Origin: Blastococcus sp. CT_GayMR19
GTDB taxonomy: Bacteria > Actinomycetota > Actinomycetes > Mycobacteriales > Geodermatophilaceae
Assembly (NCBI RefSeq): GCF_004570385.1
Contig: NZ_SPQL01000009.1
Location: 62,001 to 126,000, forward strand
Direction of reading: 5' to 3'
DNA length: 64,000 nt
Shown here: piece after piece, positions 31,554 to 40,239 of the stretch
Layout of the letters: every line of letters starts with the position of its first letter
How positions within the stretch are numbered: the first letter of the stretch is position 1
Position numbers and translations under genes: made by a program
The notes under the pieces: model-generated
The model's database searches: none
What the model was told of the DNA's origin: nothing
What the model saw: the letters and a program-made list of their open reading frames with translations, nothing else

Positions 31554-32014
31554 TGCAGCTCGAGTCGATGTACCAGGAGATCATCCTGGACCACTACCGG
31601 CACCCGCACGGGCGCGGCCTGCGCGAGCCGTTCGAGGCCGAGGTGCACCACGTCAACCCGACCTGCGGCGACGAGGTGACCCTGCGCGTGCACCTCGAGG
31701 GCGACACGATCGCCGACGTCTCCTACGAGGGCATGGGCTGCTCGATCAGCCAGGCGTCGGTGTCGGCGATGTACGACCTGGTCATCGGCAGGACGGTGCA
31801 GCAGGCGCTGGAGACCGGCGAGCACTTCAGAACGCTGATGCAGGCGAAGGGCGACCTGTCGGTCGCCGAGAAGCTCGAGGACGAACTGGAGGACGCCGTG
31901 GCGTTCGCCGGGGTGTCGAAGTACCCCGCGCGCATCAAGTGCGCGCTGATGAGCTGGATGGCCTTGAAGGACGCCAGCGCCCGAGCCCTGTCGACGGCTG
32001 GAGGCCAGTCATGA
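31553..32014 (+). CDS. sufU: SufU sulfur acceptor / scaffold
   Basis: A 153-residue zinc protein that accepts sulfur from SufS in Gram-positive-type suf systems. The three conserved Cys are in NPTCGDE, GMGCSISQAS and RIKCALMSW, with the Asp of CGDE as fourth ligand. The Arg/Gly insertion typical of SufU rather than IscU is present. ATGA overlap with the next gene. Confidence 0.95.
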
Positions 32015-32400
32015 GTGAGACCACCGAGAACGCTGCTCCCGCTGAGGAGACCCCGGCGGAGCTGCCGGCGTACAAGTCGGCGCTGCTCGAGGACCTCGAG
32101 GAGGCCATGCGCGACGTCGTCGACCCCGAGTTGGGCGTCAACGTCGTCGACCTGGGCCTCGTGTACGGCATCGACGTCGACGAGTCCAACGTCGCCATCC
32201 TGGACATGACGCTGACCTCGGCGGCCTGCCCGCTGACCGACGTCATCGAGGACCAGTGCCGCCAGGCGCTGACCGGCGGCCCCGGTCCCGGGCTGGTCGA
32301 CGACATCCGGATCAACTGGGTCTGGATGCCGCCGTGGGGTCCCGACAAGATCACCGACGACGGCCGCGAGCAGCTCCGGGCGCTCGGCTTCCGCGTCTGA
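32011..32400 (+). CDS. sufT: SufT-like metal-sulfur cluster factor (MIP18/DUF59)
   Basis: A 129-residue protein with the DUF59 core VVDPELGVNVVDLGLVYGI and a conserved Cys in TSAACPLTD. In Staphylococcus and Mycobacterium SufT aids maturation of Fe-S proteins under high demand. It closes the suf operon, overlapping sufU by ATGA. Confidence 0.92.
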   Translation: MSETTENAAPAEETPAELPAYKSALLEDLEEAMRDVVDPELGVNVVDLGLVYGIDVDESNVAILDMTLTSAACPLTDVIEDQCRQALTGGPGPGLVDDIRINWVWMPPWGPDKITDDGREQLRALGFRV

Positions 32401-32419
32401 CAGTTCTCCCCGCACCGAT

Positions 32420-32457
32420 GACGGCGCTGTGACCTCGAGAGTGGTCCCGGCGCCGTC
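32420..32457. terminator. Bidirectional hairpin between suf operon and convergent membrane gene
   Basis: GACGGCGC at 32420-32427 pairs with GCGCCGTC at 32450-32457 across a 22-nt loop. It lies in the 78-bp space between two converging stops and could serve both. The large loop makes it only a moderate candidate. Confidence 0.45.
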
Positions 32458-32478
32458 CTCGACTCCGGGTAGGGCGGG

Positions 32479-34263
32479 TCAGCGCAGGGCGGCTAGCCGG
32501 GTCCCGTAGAAGGGCACCGGCCGGCGTTCCCGGCGCATCCCCTGCGCCGCCAGGAGGGCACCGACGACGAGGGCGGTGGCGAGCGGCCAGGGCAGCGCCC
32601 GCACGGTGAAGCCGAACGCGATCCACAGCTCCGTCGCGGCACCGATCACCAGCGGCGCCCGCACCCCCGTCCGGGAGGCGATGACCATCGCGAGCGCCGC
32701 GACGAGGATCACGCCCACGGCCCGCCCGGCGTCCGGCCGGACCACCGCGATGAGCGCGGACGGAACGGCCGCCGTCAGCAGGCCGGGTCCCCAGGCCGGC
32801 CCGGAGGCGCCGCGGAGCAGCTTCGGCCCGGCGGCGATCAGCAGCCCGACCGCCGCCGTCAGCGAGTACCACTCGACCTGGGTGATGTCGAGAGCCGCCC
32901 CGGCGACCCAGAGGCCGAGGACCAGCTGGCCGGCTCCCACCCGCCACGCGACCGACGGCAGGCCGGCCGCGCGAGGACGGCGCCGGGTCCGCCACGCCCA
33001 CAGCAGGGTGAACGCCCCGAGAGCGAGGAGCACGGCCGCCAGCGGGCCCTGCTCGCCCTGAGCGCGCAGCAGCACGGCCGCCGCTACCGCGCACACCGCC
33101 GCGGCCCGGGCCGTCGCCAGCCGGGAGGGCGGGTCCAGCCGCGACCCGACCGCCATGGCCGCGCCGTAGAGCGCCGTCAGCCACATGGCGGCCGCCACCG
33201 GTGTGAGCAGCCCGTCCGGCAACGCGAGCAGGATCGCCCCGGCCAGGCAGCCTACCGCCGTCGGCACCGCGACCGGCTGGTCCTCGGGATGCCGGACGGC
33301 GACCACCACGGTGGGAAGGGCGGTGAGCAGGAGCAGCAGGCAGAGCTGCGACCACCGTTCGGCGGCGACGAGCTGCACCACGCACAGCAGGGTCATGACG
33401 ATCCCGGCGGTGAGCGCCACCGGGAGCAGCAGGCCCCGCCGCCAGCCGGTCAGGTAGGCCGCCGACAGGGTCGCGAGCAGCACGCCGGCGTAGCCGGTCA
33501 GCGTCGTCGCGAGCGCACCCAGGGAGGAGAACGCCCCTGCCGTGGCCGCACCGGCCACCAGTCCCGCGACCACGGGCACCACCCGGGGCGGGCCCAGCAG
33601 CGGATCGAGCTCCTCGCGCAGCCGGGCGACGAGCAGACCGAAGGCGGCGGCGATCATCAGCCCCGCGGCCAGCCATCGCTCGGCGCCGGATGCCGTCCAG
33701 GCGCTCGTCGAGCCCCGGAAGACCCCGACGAGCCACCACGGCGCGGCGGTGAGCAACGCGACCCGCGCCACCAGGGGCCGTCCCGAGAGGGCGATGCCCA
33801 GACCGACGAGGGCGACGGCCAGGCAGGTCGCGGTGCGCAGCTGATCGGGCACCGAGTCGAGTGCCCGCAGCACCGCGAGCTGGAGGGCTGCCCAGGACGC
33901 GAGCGGCCAGACGGCGGTCGTCGGCGCGAGGCGTCGGTGGTGCAGGGCGAGGAAGACGACGGCGAGCACGGCGGGGGTCCCCGGGTCACCCTCCAGGACC
34001 GGGCCGCCGAGGTCGCTCCCGGCGATGACGAGCCCGGCAGCCGAGACGGCGAGGATCTCCTCCGAGCTGCGCAGCCCGGCCCACGCGGCCAGGACCGAGC
34101 AGACGGCGGCAGCGGCGGCGACGACGAGGAGGAGCCACCGGAGGGGCGCGCCACCGTAGGCGGACGCGACCGCGACCCCGGCGCTGACGAGCAGGACCGC
34201 GCCCACGGCGAGCAGGACCTGGAACGGCTTGGCCCAGTACAGCAGCACCGGCCGACGGCCCAT
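32479..34263 (-). CDS. Polytopic membrane protein of unknown function
   Basis: A 594-residue protein made of roughly 20 short hydrophobic helices rich in Ala, Leu and Val, with no catalytic motif I recognise. It ends with APLVIGAATELW and a basic tail. The second membrane protein at 43481-45637 has the same end pattern (APFVIGAATLLV) and the same helix-dense build, so the two are probably paralogues of the SCO7613-like group. It lies 80 bp downstream of the response regulator on the same strand. Confidence 0.6.
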   Translation of the reverse strand: MGRRPVLLYWAKPFQVLLAVGAVLLVSAGVAVASAYGGAPLRWLLLVVAAAAAVCSVLAAWAGLRSSEEILAVSAAGLVIAGSDLGGPVLEGDPGTPAVLAVVFLALHHRRLAPTTAVWPLASWAALQLAVLRALDSVPDQLRTATCLAVALVGLGIALSGRPLVARVALLTAAPWWLVGVFRGSTSAWTASGAERWLAAGLMIAAAFGLLVARLREELDPLLGPPRVVPVVAGLVAGAATAGAFSSLGALATTLTGYAGVLLATLSAAYLTGWRRGLLLPVALTAGIVMTLLCVVQLVAAERWSQLCLLLLLTALPTVVVAVRHPEDQPVAVPTAVGCLAGAILLALPDGLLTPVAAAMWLTALYGAAMAVGSRLDPPSRLATARAAAVCAVAAAVLLRAQGEQGPLAAVLLALGAFTLLWAWRTRRRPRAAGLPSVAWRVGAGQLVLGLWVAGAALDITQVEWYSLTAAVGLLIAAGPKLLRGASGPAWGPGLLTAAVPSALIAVVRPDAGRAVGVILVAALAMVIASRTGVRAPLVIGAATELWIAFGFTVRALPWPLATALVVGALLAAQGMRRERRPVPFYGTRLAALR

Positions 34264-34343
34264 GGCGTTCCTCCCCCATCCGGCGCCGGCTCAACAGTAG
34301 GGGGCCGGCTCCGGGTCGCCGGGGCGGGCGGCCCGGGACGGAC

Positions 34344-35090
34344 TCAGGGTGCGGACCGCGCCCCTCCGTCCAGGCGGGTCGACCGGAGGGAACGGGGGCC
34401 CGCGTCCTGGGCCGGGGGAGCGTCGGCCGTCCCGGGCCGGACGAGCTCGTGCTCGTAGGCGAAGACGACGAGCTGCACCCTGTCGGTGAACCCGAGCTTC
34501 GCGAGCAGGTGTCCCACGTGGGTCTTGACGCTGCTCGGCGCCAGGTCCATCTCCATGGCGATGTCGGCATTGGACAGTCCGCGGGCCGCCAGCTTCAGGA
34601 CCGTCATCTCGCGGGCCGTGATCGACGAGAGCGCCGAGTCCCGCGAGGCGGTGGGGACGGGCAGGAGGGTCCGCGCGCGGAGGTCCAACAGGCGGCGGGT
34701 CACCGACGGTGCCAGCAGGGCCTGCCCGGCCGCGAGGAGCCGGACCGCGTGGACCAGTTCCTGTGGAGCCGAGTCCTTCACCAGGAAGCCGCTGGCCCCG
34801 GCGCGCAGGGCCCCGATGATGTACTCGTCGAGGTCGAAGGTCGTCATCACGAGGACCCGTGGCATCTCCCCGGGCAGCTCGGCGAGCCTCCGGGTGGCCT
34901 CGATCCCGTCCATGATGGGCATGCGCACGTCCATGACCACGACGGCCGGCCGCAACTGCTGGACCAGCCGCACCGCCGCCGCGCCGTCGGCGGCCTCCCC
35001 GACGACCTCGATGTCCGGTTCGGCCTCCAGGCAGGTGCGCAGCGCTCCCCGCATGAGTGGCTGGTCGTCGGCGATCACCACGGTGATCAT
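34344..35090 (-). CDS. NarL/LuxR-type two-component response regulator
   Basis: A 248-residue regulator. The receiver domain has acidic pair D8-D9, the phosphoacceptor D54 in VVMDVRMP and the Lys in FLVKDSAP; the C-terminal LuxR HTH reads ITAREMTVLKLAARGLSNADIAMEM followed by SSVKTHVGHLLAKL. ATG at 35090 overlaps the kinase stop (ATGA), so both are made together. Probable targets are its own operon and the divergent RND genes, by position only. Confidence 0.93.
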   Translation of the reverse strand: MITVVIADDQPLMRGALRTCLEAEPDIEVVGEAADGAAAVRLVQQLRPAVVVMDVRMPIMDGIEATRRLAELPGEMPRVLVMTTFDLDEYIIGALRAGASGFLVKDSAPQELVHAVRLLAAGQALLAPSVTRRLLDLRARTLLPVPTASRDSALSSITAREMTVLKLAARGLSNADIAMEMDLAPSSVKTHVGHLLAKLGFTDRVQLVVFAYEHELVRPGTADAPPAQDAGPRSLRSTRLDGGARSAP

Positions 35091-36349
35091 GACAAGGCCG
35101 CCTTCTCGGCCGGCGGCCGTACCGCCTCGTCCATCGACGATTCGAGGTCCGGCGTCACCGACGGGTGGTCCTCCTCCGGGATCGGCAGCCAGGCACACAC
35201 CACGAACCCGGGCTCGGAGGGCTCGGCGATCAGCCGTCCGCCGAGCATCGCCGCACGCTGTTGCATGCTGATGAGCCCGTAGCCGGCCGACGGGCTCGCG
35301 GCGCTTCCGCGGCCCTGGTCTCGCACCACGACGCGGAGGTGGTCGTCCGCGTAGTCGAGGACGACGGTCGCCCTCGTGGGGCCCGCGTGCTTGAGGACGT
35401 TCGTCAGCGCCTCCTGCACGATGCGGAAGGCGTTCAGTTCCACGGTCGCCGACAGCGCGCGTGGCCGGCCGCGGATCGTGAGGTCGACCGGCAGGCCGGC
35501 GCGCTGGACCTGGGCCAGCAGCAGGGGCAGCCGCTCCATGCTGGGCTGAGGTGACCTCTCCGACTGCTCCACGTCCGTCCGCAGCAGGGTCACGAGCCGG
35601 CGGAGACCGTCGAGAGCATCCCTGCCGACGGCCTCGATCGCCCCGAGGGCGACCGCAGCCGTCTGCGGCCTGGTCTCGAAGACGCGCCGGGCGGCTGCCG
35701 CCTGCGCGACGATGACACTCACGTCGTGGGCGACGATGTCGTGGACCTCGCGGGCGATGCGCGCCTGCTCCTGCGCCACGGCGGCCTGGGTCCGCCCCTC
35801 CTGCTCCCGCGCCAGCTCGGCGGCCCGCTGCTCGGCCAGACCTGCGCGCGCGTGCCCGAGCGCGACCCCGTAGCCGACCATCACGGTGGCCACGACCGAC
35901 ACGAGATCGATGTAGAACTGGTCGTCGGTCAGCGGCGCCCACCCCGTCAACGCCCCGACGGTGAACGCGACCACGTATGCGGTCGCGGCCAGGCTGGCGA
36001 CCAGCGGCCGCCGGAGGACCGTCACGGTGTAGAGGGCGACGAGCACGCCCACCGGAAGCGGCTCCGGTCGCAGGCCCAGTGCCTGGTAGGCCATGGACGC
36101 CCCCGCGGTCAGGCCCAGCACGGTCAGCGGGGCGATCCGGCGGAGGGTCAGCGGCAGCGACCCCGCCAGGACGAGGAGTACGACGTCGGGGCGGGGGACC
36201 CCCGGCCAGCCGTCGTCCGCGGTCAGCGACACCTCGAAGTCGTCGTCCAGGGAGACCCCGGAGCCGACCAGGAGCAGCAGCGCGACCAGCAACGCCAGGC
36301 GGAGGTCGTGCGCGAGGACGGAGCGCTCCTCCGGATGCTGCGTCGCCAC
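35087..36349 (-). CDS. Sensor histidine kinase, NarL-type (HisKA_3)
   Basis: A 420-residue membrane kinase with about five N-terminal helices (residues 15-165), a coiled linker, the phosphoacceptor His in IAREVHDIVAHDVSVI, and a C-terminal ATPase domain (IVQEALTNVLKHAG, VRDQGRGS). GTG at 36349 is preferred because GGGGAG ends 6 nt before it; GTG at 36355 is directly against that site. No periplasmic sensor domain is present, so the signal is probably sensed in or at the membrane. The stimulus is unknown. Confidence 0.92.
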   Translation of the reverse strand: MATQHPEERSVLAHDLRLALLVALLLLVGSGVSLDDDFEVSLTADDGWPGVPRPDVVLLVLAGSLPLTLRRIAPLTVLGLTAGASMAYQALGLRPEPLPVGVLVALYTVTVLRRPLVASLAATAYVVAFTVGALTGWAPLTDDQFYIDLVSVVATVMVGYGVALGHARAGLAEQRAAELAREQEGRTQAAVAQEQARIAREVHDIVAHDVSVIVAQAAAARRVFETRPQTAAVALGAIEAVGRDALDGLRRLVTLLRTDVEQSERSPQPSMERLPLLLAQVQRAGLPVDLTIRGRPRALSATVELNAFRIVQEALTNVLKHAGPTRATVVLDYADDHLRVVVRDQGRGSAASPSAGYGLISMQQRAAMLGGRLIAEPSEPGFVVCAWLPIPEEDHPSVTPDLESSMDEAVRPPAEKAALS

Positions 36350-36364
36350 GCTCACCTCCCCTCG

Positions 36365-36404
36365 CAGGGGGAGGCCGATCTCCCCCTGTGGTACCGGTCC
36401 ACAG
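36365..36404 (-). promoter_or_regulatory. Two overlapping hairpins in the kinase leader
   Basis: CAGGGGGAG (36365-36373) pairs perfectly with CTCCCCCTG (36380-36388), and CTGTGG (36386-36391) pairs with CCACAG (36399-36404). They share three bases, so only one can form fully. They lie just upstream of the kinase ribosome binding site and in the 215-bp divergent region with the RND operon. Confidence 0.4.
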
Positions 36405-36564
36405 GTCCGAACGGGTGGTCCCGACCGGCCCGCAGGGTGACGCGGCCGGGAACGAAGGTCAATACGGTTCGGCGCCGTACCAGCAGAACTGTTGCGGCGG
36501 CGAGCATGCCTTTTCCGCCTGGCGGGGCTGCGGAGACATGCGCCAGAGAACGGGGAGGTGCCCA

Positions 36565-39500
36565 GTGGTGGGTGCGTTGGTGGATTCCGCGGTGCGGATG
36601 CGGCGACTCGTGGTGGCCGGCGTCGTCGCCCTCCTTGCGCTCACGGTGGTGCAACTGGACGACGCTCCGCTCGACGTCTATCCGGAGTTCGAACCGCCGG
36701 CGGTCCAGGTGCAGACCGAGGCCCTCGGCCTGTCCGCCGAGGAGGTCGAGGAACTCATCACGACGCCGTTGGAGCAGGACCTGCTCAACGGCATCCCGTG
36801 GCTGAAGACCATCGAGTCGCAGTCCATGCCGGGACTCTCCGCGATCGACATGACGTTCGAGGAAGGCACCGACCTGTACCTCGCCCGCCAGATGGTGGCG
36901 GAGCGGATGACCCAGGCCGCCGCGCTGCCGAACGTCGGCACCCCGCCGGTCATGGTCCAGCCCACGGCGTCGACCAGCCGCGTCGCGATGGTGGCCATGC
37001 GCTCGGAGGACGTCTCCATGGTCGAGATGTCGGTGCTCGCCCGCTGGCAGATGCGGCCCCGGCTGATGGCGATCCCCGGCGTCTCGCAGGTCTCGATCTG
37101 GGGCCAGCGCGAGCGGCAGCTGCAGGTGCAGGTGGATCCCGCGCGCCTGCAGAGCAACCAGGTGACCCTCACCCAGCTGATCGAGACGACCGGCAACGCC
37201 CTGTGGGTCTCGCCGCTGAGCTTCGTCGAGGCGTCCACCCCCGGCACGGGCGGCTTCGTCGAGACCCCGAATCAGCGGATCGGCGTCCAGCACGTGTCGC
37301 CGATCACCACCTCCGACGAACTCGCCAACGTCACGATCGAGGGAACGGCCGGGGCGCCGAAGCGGCTCGGTGACGTCGCCGACGTGCTCGAGGACCACCA
37401 GCCGCTGATCGGTGACGCCACCCAGCAGGGCGAGCGCAGCCTCATGCTCGTCATCGAGCGCTTCCCCGACGCGGACGTGGCCGAGGTGACCGCTGACGTC
37501 GAGCAGGCCCTGCAGGCCATGTCCGCCGGCCTCACCGGGATCACCGTCGACACCGACGTGTACCGGCCGGCGAGCTACCTGGAGTCCGCGACGGCTCGGC
37601 TCGGCATCGCCGCCGGCGTCGGCCTGGTCCTCATGCTGATCGCGGTCGGCCTGCTCACCTGGTCCTGGCGCATGGCGCTGATCACGTTCGGCTCGGTCGC
37701 CACCTCGATGGCCGCAGCGCTGTACGTCCTGCGCCTCGGCGACACACCGCTGACCACGATCACCCTGCTGGGGCTGGCCACCGTGGCCGCACTGGTCGTG
37801 GACGACGTGGTCGGGGACGTGTCCGCCGTCAACATCCGGGCTCGGGAGCGCCGCGCGGCCGGGCACTCCGCCCTCACGGCACTGATCGGTGCCGCGGTCG
37901 TCGGCCGTCGCGGTCCGCTCGCCTACGCGACGCTCATCGCCTTCGTCGCGCTCGTGCCGCTGCTGTTCCTGACCGGACCGGCCGGCGCCTTCGCCCGGCC
38001 CGCACTGCTGACCTTCGTCCTCGCGGCGCTCGCCTCGTTCGTCGTGGCGCTCGTCGTCACGCCCGTCCTCGCCGTCCTGCTCGCCCGGCACGGCGAGGGG
38101 GAGCACCGTGCCGCACCGTTCAGCGGCTGGGTGCGGCGGGCCCACGACCGGGTGGTGCGGCCCAGCGTGGGGCGCGTCGTGCCCGCAGTCGTCGGCCTCG
38201 TCGTCCTGGTGGGGATCGTGCTGGCCGGACTGCCCAGCCTGGGCTCGGGTTCGCTCCTGCCGGGACTCGAGGACCGCAACGTCCTCGTCCGGCTCGAGGC
38301 GGCCGCCGGCACGTCGCTGGCCGAGATGGACCGCATCACCGGTATCGCGGCCGCCGAACTGAGCGAACAGCCCGGCGTCGCGTCGGTCGCCACACACGTC
38401 GGCCGGGCGGTCGGAGCCGACGAGGTGGTCGACGTCGACGCGAGCGAGATCTGGCTGACCGTCGACGACGCCGCGGACTACGCGGAGACGCTCGCCGGCG
38501 TGCGGTCGGCGGTCGCGGGCTACCCGGGCCTGCGCAGCACGGTCCGGACCTACGCCGAGGACCGGGTGGCCGAGGTCAGTGCCACGACCGGCGACCAGCT
38601 CGTGGTGCGGGTCTCCGGCGAGGACTACCCGACGCTCCAGGCGACCGCCGAGAACGTCCAGGAGGCGCTGAAGACCGTCGAGGGCGTCATCTCGCCCCAG
38701 GTCGAGGCGCTGGTGAGCCAGCCGACCGTGTCGGTGCAGGTGGACCTCGCGGCGGCGCAGGTCTACGGGCTCCGGCCCGGTGACGTGCGGCGCGAGGTCA
38801 GCGCCCTGGTCTCGGGACTGACCGTGGGCAGCCTGTACGAGCAGCAGGCGATCTTCGACGTCGTCATATGGGGCGGCCCGCAGACGCGCGACAACGTCGA
38901 GCAGATGAAGGAGATGCTCGTCCACACGCCGAGCGGTGTGCCGGTGCGCCTCGGGAACGTGGCGGCGATCGACGTCTCACCGACGCCGACGGTCGTCTCG
39001 CACGACGGCGTCCGGCGGAGTCTCGACGTGACCGCGGAGGTCCGCGGCCGCGACGCGGCGGAGGTGGCCGCCGACGCGACGGCGCGGCTGCGGCAGATGA
39101 CCTTCGAGGACGAGTACCTCGCCGAGGTGCTCGGGGACGCGGTGGAACGGGCGGACGCCGAGCGCAACGTCGTGCTCGCGGCGATCGCCGCGGCGGTGGT
39201 CGCCTTCCTGCTGCTGCAGGCCGGCACCAACAGCTGGCGCGGGGCCGCGACGCTCTTCATCTCCGCGCCGCTCGCGGCCGGGGGCGCGCTGATCGGCGGC
39301 TACCTGGTCGGCGGTTCCTGGTCGATCCCGGTGCTGGCCGCGATCGTCGCCGTGGTGGCGCTGGCGGTCCGCCAGTCGCTGGTGCTCGTCCGGCGGGCGC
39401 AGGTCCTGTTCGGGACCGGCCGGGGGAGCGATCCGGCCGACGCGCTGCGGTCCGCGGCACGGGAACAGGCGCCTCCGGTGATCATCGCCGTCCTCGTCAC

Positions 39501-40239
39501 CGCAGCGCTCTTCGTCCCGGCCGCGCTCATGGGCGGCGGGGCCGGGCTGGAGATCCTCCAGCCGTTCGCGGTCGCCCTCCTGTTCGGCCTGATCACGTCG
39601 ACCCTCGTGGTGCTCTTCCTCGTGCCGTCCCTGTTCGCGGCGGCCGGGGGGCTGCGGCCGACCCCCGTGGTCGGGCCGGACACCCCCGACGGAGAGCCCC
39701 TGGAGGCCCCGGCGGCGCCGGCGCGCGGCACGGTCCCGGCCGGAATCACCCACCACGACGACGTCACGTTCGGAAAGGGAGGTACAGCGATGAGGACCGC
39801 CCGCTCCTACGGCATCGCCTCGCTGTTCATGGCGGCCGGGCTCGGCCTGGCCGGTTGCCAGGTCTCCGCCTCGGGCTCCGAGGCCGAGGACGCCATCGCC
39901 GCGGCGGCGTCGGTGGAGCTCGATCCGGGCGGTGGGGCCGCGACGCTCACCCTCACCGAGGATGCCGTCCAGCGCCTGCGGCTGGAGACGTCGCCGGTGC
40001 AGGGCAGCGCGGGCGCGCTCACGGTGCCCTACGCCGCGGTCATCTACGACGCCGACGGCGCCACCTGGGCCTTCGTCGAACTCGAGCCGGGGGTCTACCA
40101 GCGGCAGGCCATCACGATCACGTCGGTCAGCGGGGACACCGTCGGGCTCAGCGCCGGTCCGCCACCCGGCACCGAGGTCGTGACCGTGGCAGCTGCCGAG
40201 CTGGTCGGCGTGGAGGCCGGCATCAGCGGTGGCGAGTGA
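36565..40239 (+). CDS. Heavy-metal-type RND permease fused in frame to an adaptor-like lipoprotein
   Basis: One uninterrupted frame of 1,224 codons. Residues 1-1075 are an HME/CusA-like RND permease: DVYPEFEPPAVQVQTEALGLS after TM1, two large periplasmic loops, GPLAYATLIAFVALVPLLFL, and a second half ending near TM12. The TM4 acidic motif is altered: D413-D414 remain but the Glu seen in CusA is Ser420. Residues 1076-1224 are the lipoprotein described separately. GTG at 36565 has GGAGG 6 nt upstream; ATG 36538 is an alternative. It is divergent from a two-component system and overlaps the second permease by TGATG. The substrate is unknown; the family suggests metal or small-molecule export. 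Confidence 0.8.
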   Translation: MVGALVDSAVRMRRLVVAGVVALLALTVVQLDDAPLDVYPEFEPPAVQVQTEALGLSAEEVEELITTPLEQDLLNGIPWLKTIESQSMPGLSAIDMTFEEGTDLYLARQMVAERMTQAAALPNVGTPPVMVQPTASTSRVAMVAMRSEDVSMVEMSVLARWQMRPRLMAIPGVSQVSIWGQRERQLQVQVDPARLQSNQVTLTQLIETTGNALWVSPLSFVEASTPGTGGFVETPNQRIGVQHVSPITTSDELANVTIEGTAGAPKRLGDVADVLEDHQPLIGDATQQGERSLMLVIERFPDADVAEVTADVEQALQAMSAGLTGITVDTDVYRPASYLESATARLGIAAGVGLVLMLIAVGLLTWSWRMALITFGSVATSMAAALYVLRLGDTPLTTITLLGLATVAALVVDDVVGDVSAVNIRARERRAAGHSALTALIGAAVVGRRGPLAYATLIAFVALVPLLFLTGPAGAFARPALLTFVLAALASFVVALVVTPVLAVLLARHGEGEHRAAPFSGWVRRAHDRVVRPSVGRVVPAVVGLVVLVGIVLAGLPSLGSGSLLPGLEDRNVLVRLEAAAGTSLAEMDRITGIAAAELSEQPGVASVATHVGRAVGADEVVDVDASEIWLTVDDAADYAETLAGVRSAVAGYPGLRSTVRTYAEDRVAEVSATTGDQLVVRVSGEDYPTLQATAENVQEALKTVEGVISPQVEALVSQPTVSVQVDLAAAQVYGLRPGDVRREVSALVSGLTVGSLYEQQAIFDVVIWGGPQTRDNVEQMKEMLVHTPSGVPVRLGNVAAIDVSPTPTVVSHDGVRRSLDVTAEVRGRDAAEVAADATARLRQMTFEDEYLAEVLGDAVERADAERNVVLAAIAAAVVAFLLLQAGTNSWRGAATLFISAPLAAGGALIGGYLVGGSWSIPVLAAIVAVVALAVRQSLVLVRRAQVLFGTGRGSDPADALRSAAREQAPPVIIAVLVTAALFVPAALMGGGAGLEILQPFAVALLFGLITSTLVVLFLVPSLFAAAGGLRPTPVVGPDTPDGEPLEAPAAPARGTVPAGITHHDDVTFGKGGTAMRTARSYGIASLFMAAGLGLAGCQVSASGSEAEDAIAAAASVELDPGGGAATLTLTEDAVQRLRLETSPVQGSAGALTVPYAAVIYDADGATWAFVELEPGVYQRQAITITSVSGDTVGLSAGPPPGTEVVTVAAAELVGVEAGISGGE
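39790..40239 (+). CDS. Adaptor-like lipoprotein, possible separate product of the same frame
   Basis: An internal ATG at 39790 has AGGGAGG 7 nt upstream and opens a 149-residue protein with a classic lipoprotein signal ending in the LAGC lipobox. The mature part (LTEDAVQRLRLETSPVQ, then VPYAAVIYDADGATWAFVELEPG and PPGTEVVTVAAAELVGVEAG) resembles the beta-barrel and membrane-proximal end of CusB/CzcB adaptors, without the hairpin and lipoyl parts. It is in frame with the permease and no stop separates them. Confidence 0.6.
   Translation: MRTARSYGIASLFMAAGLGLAGCQVSASGSEAEDAIAAAASVELDPGGGAATLTLTEDAVQRLRLETSPVQGSAGALTVPYAAVIYDADGATWAFVELEPGVYQRQAITITSVSGDTVGLSAGPPPGTEVVTVAAAELVGVEAGISGGE

Noticed and set aside
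32420-32457. Possible third copy of the dispersed repeat
   Set aside because: Shares only GGCGCTGTGAC with copy A; the hairpin and the 22-bp block are missing, so it is treated as a simple hairpin.
36352-38925. 857-codon minus-strand frame across the RND gene
   Set aside because: Antisense to a clear RND permease; His/Arg/Asp-rich composition is the reverse-complement pattern of hydrophobic codons.
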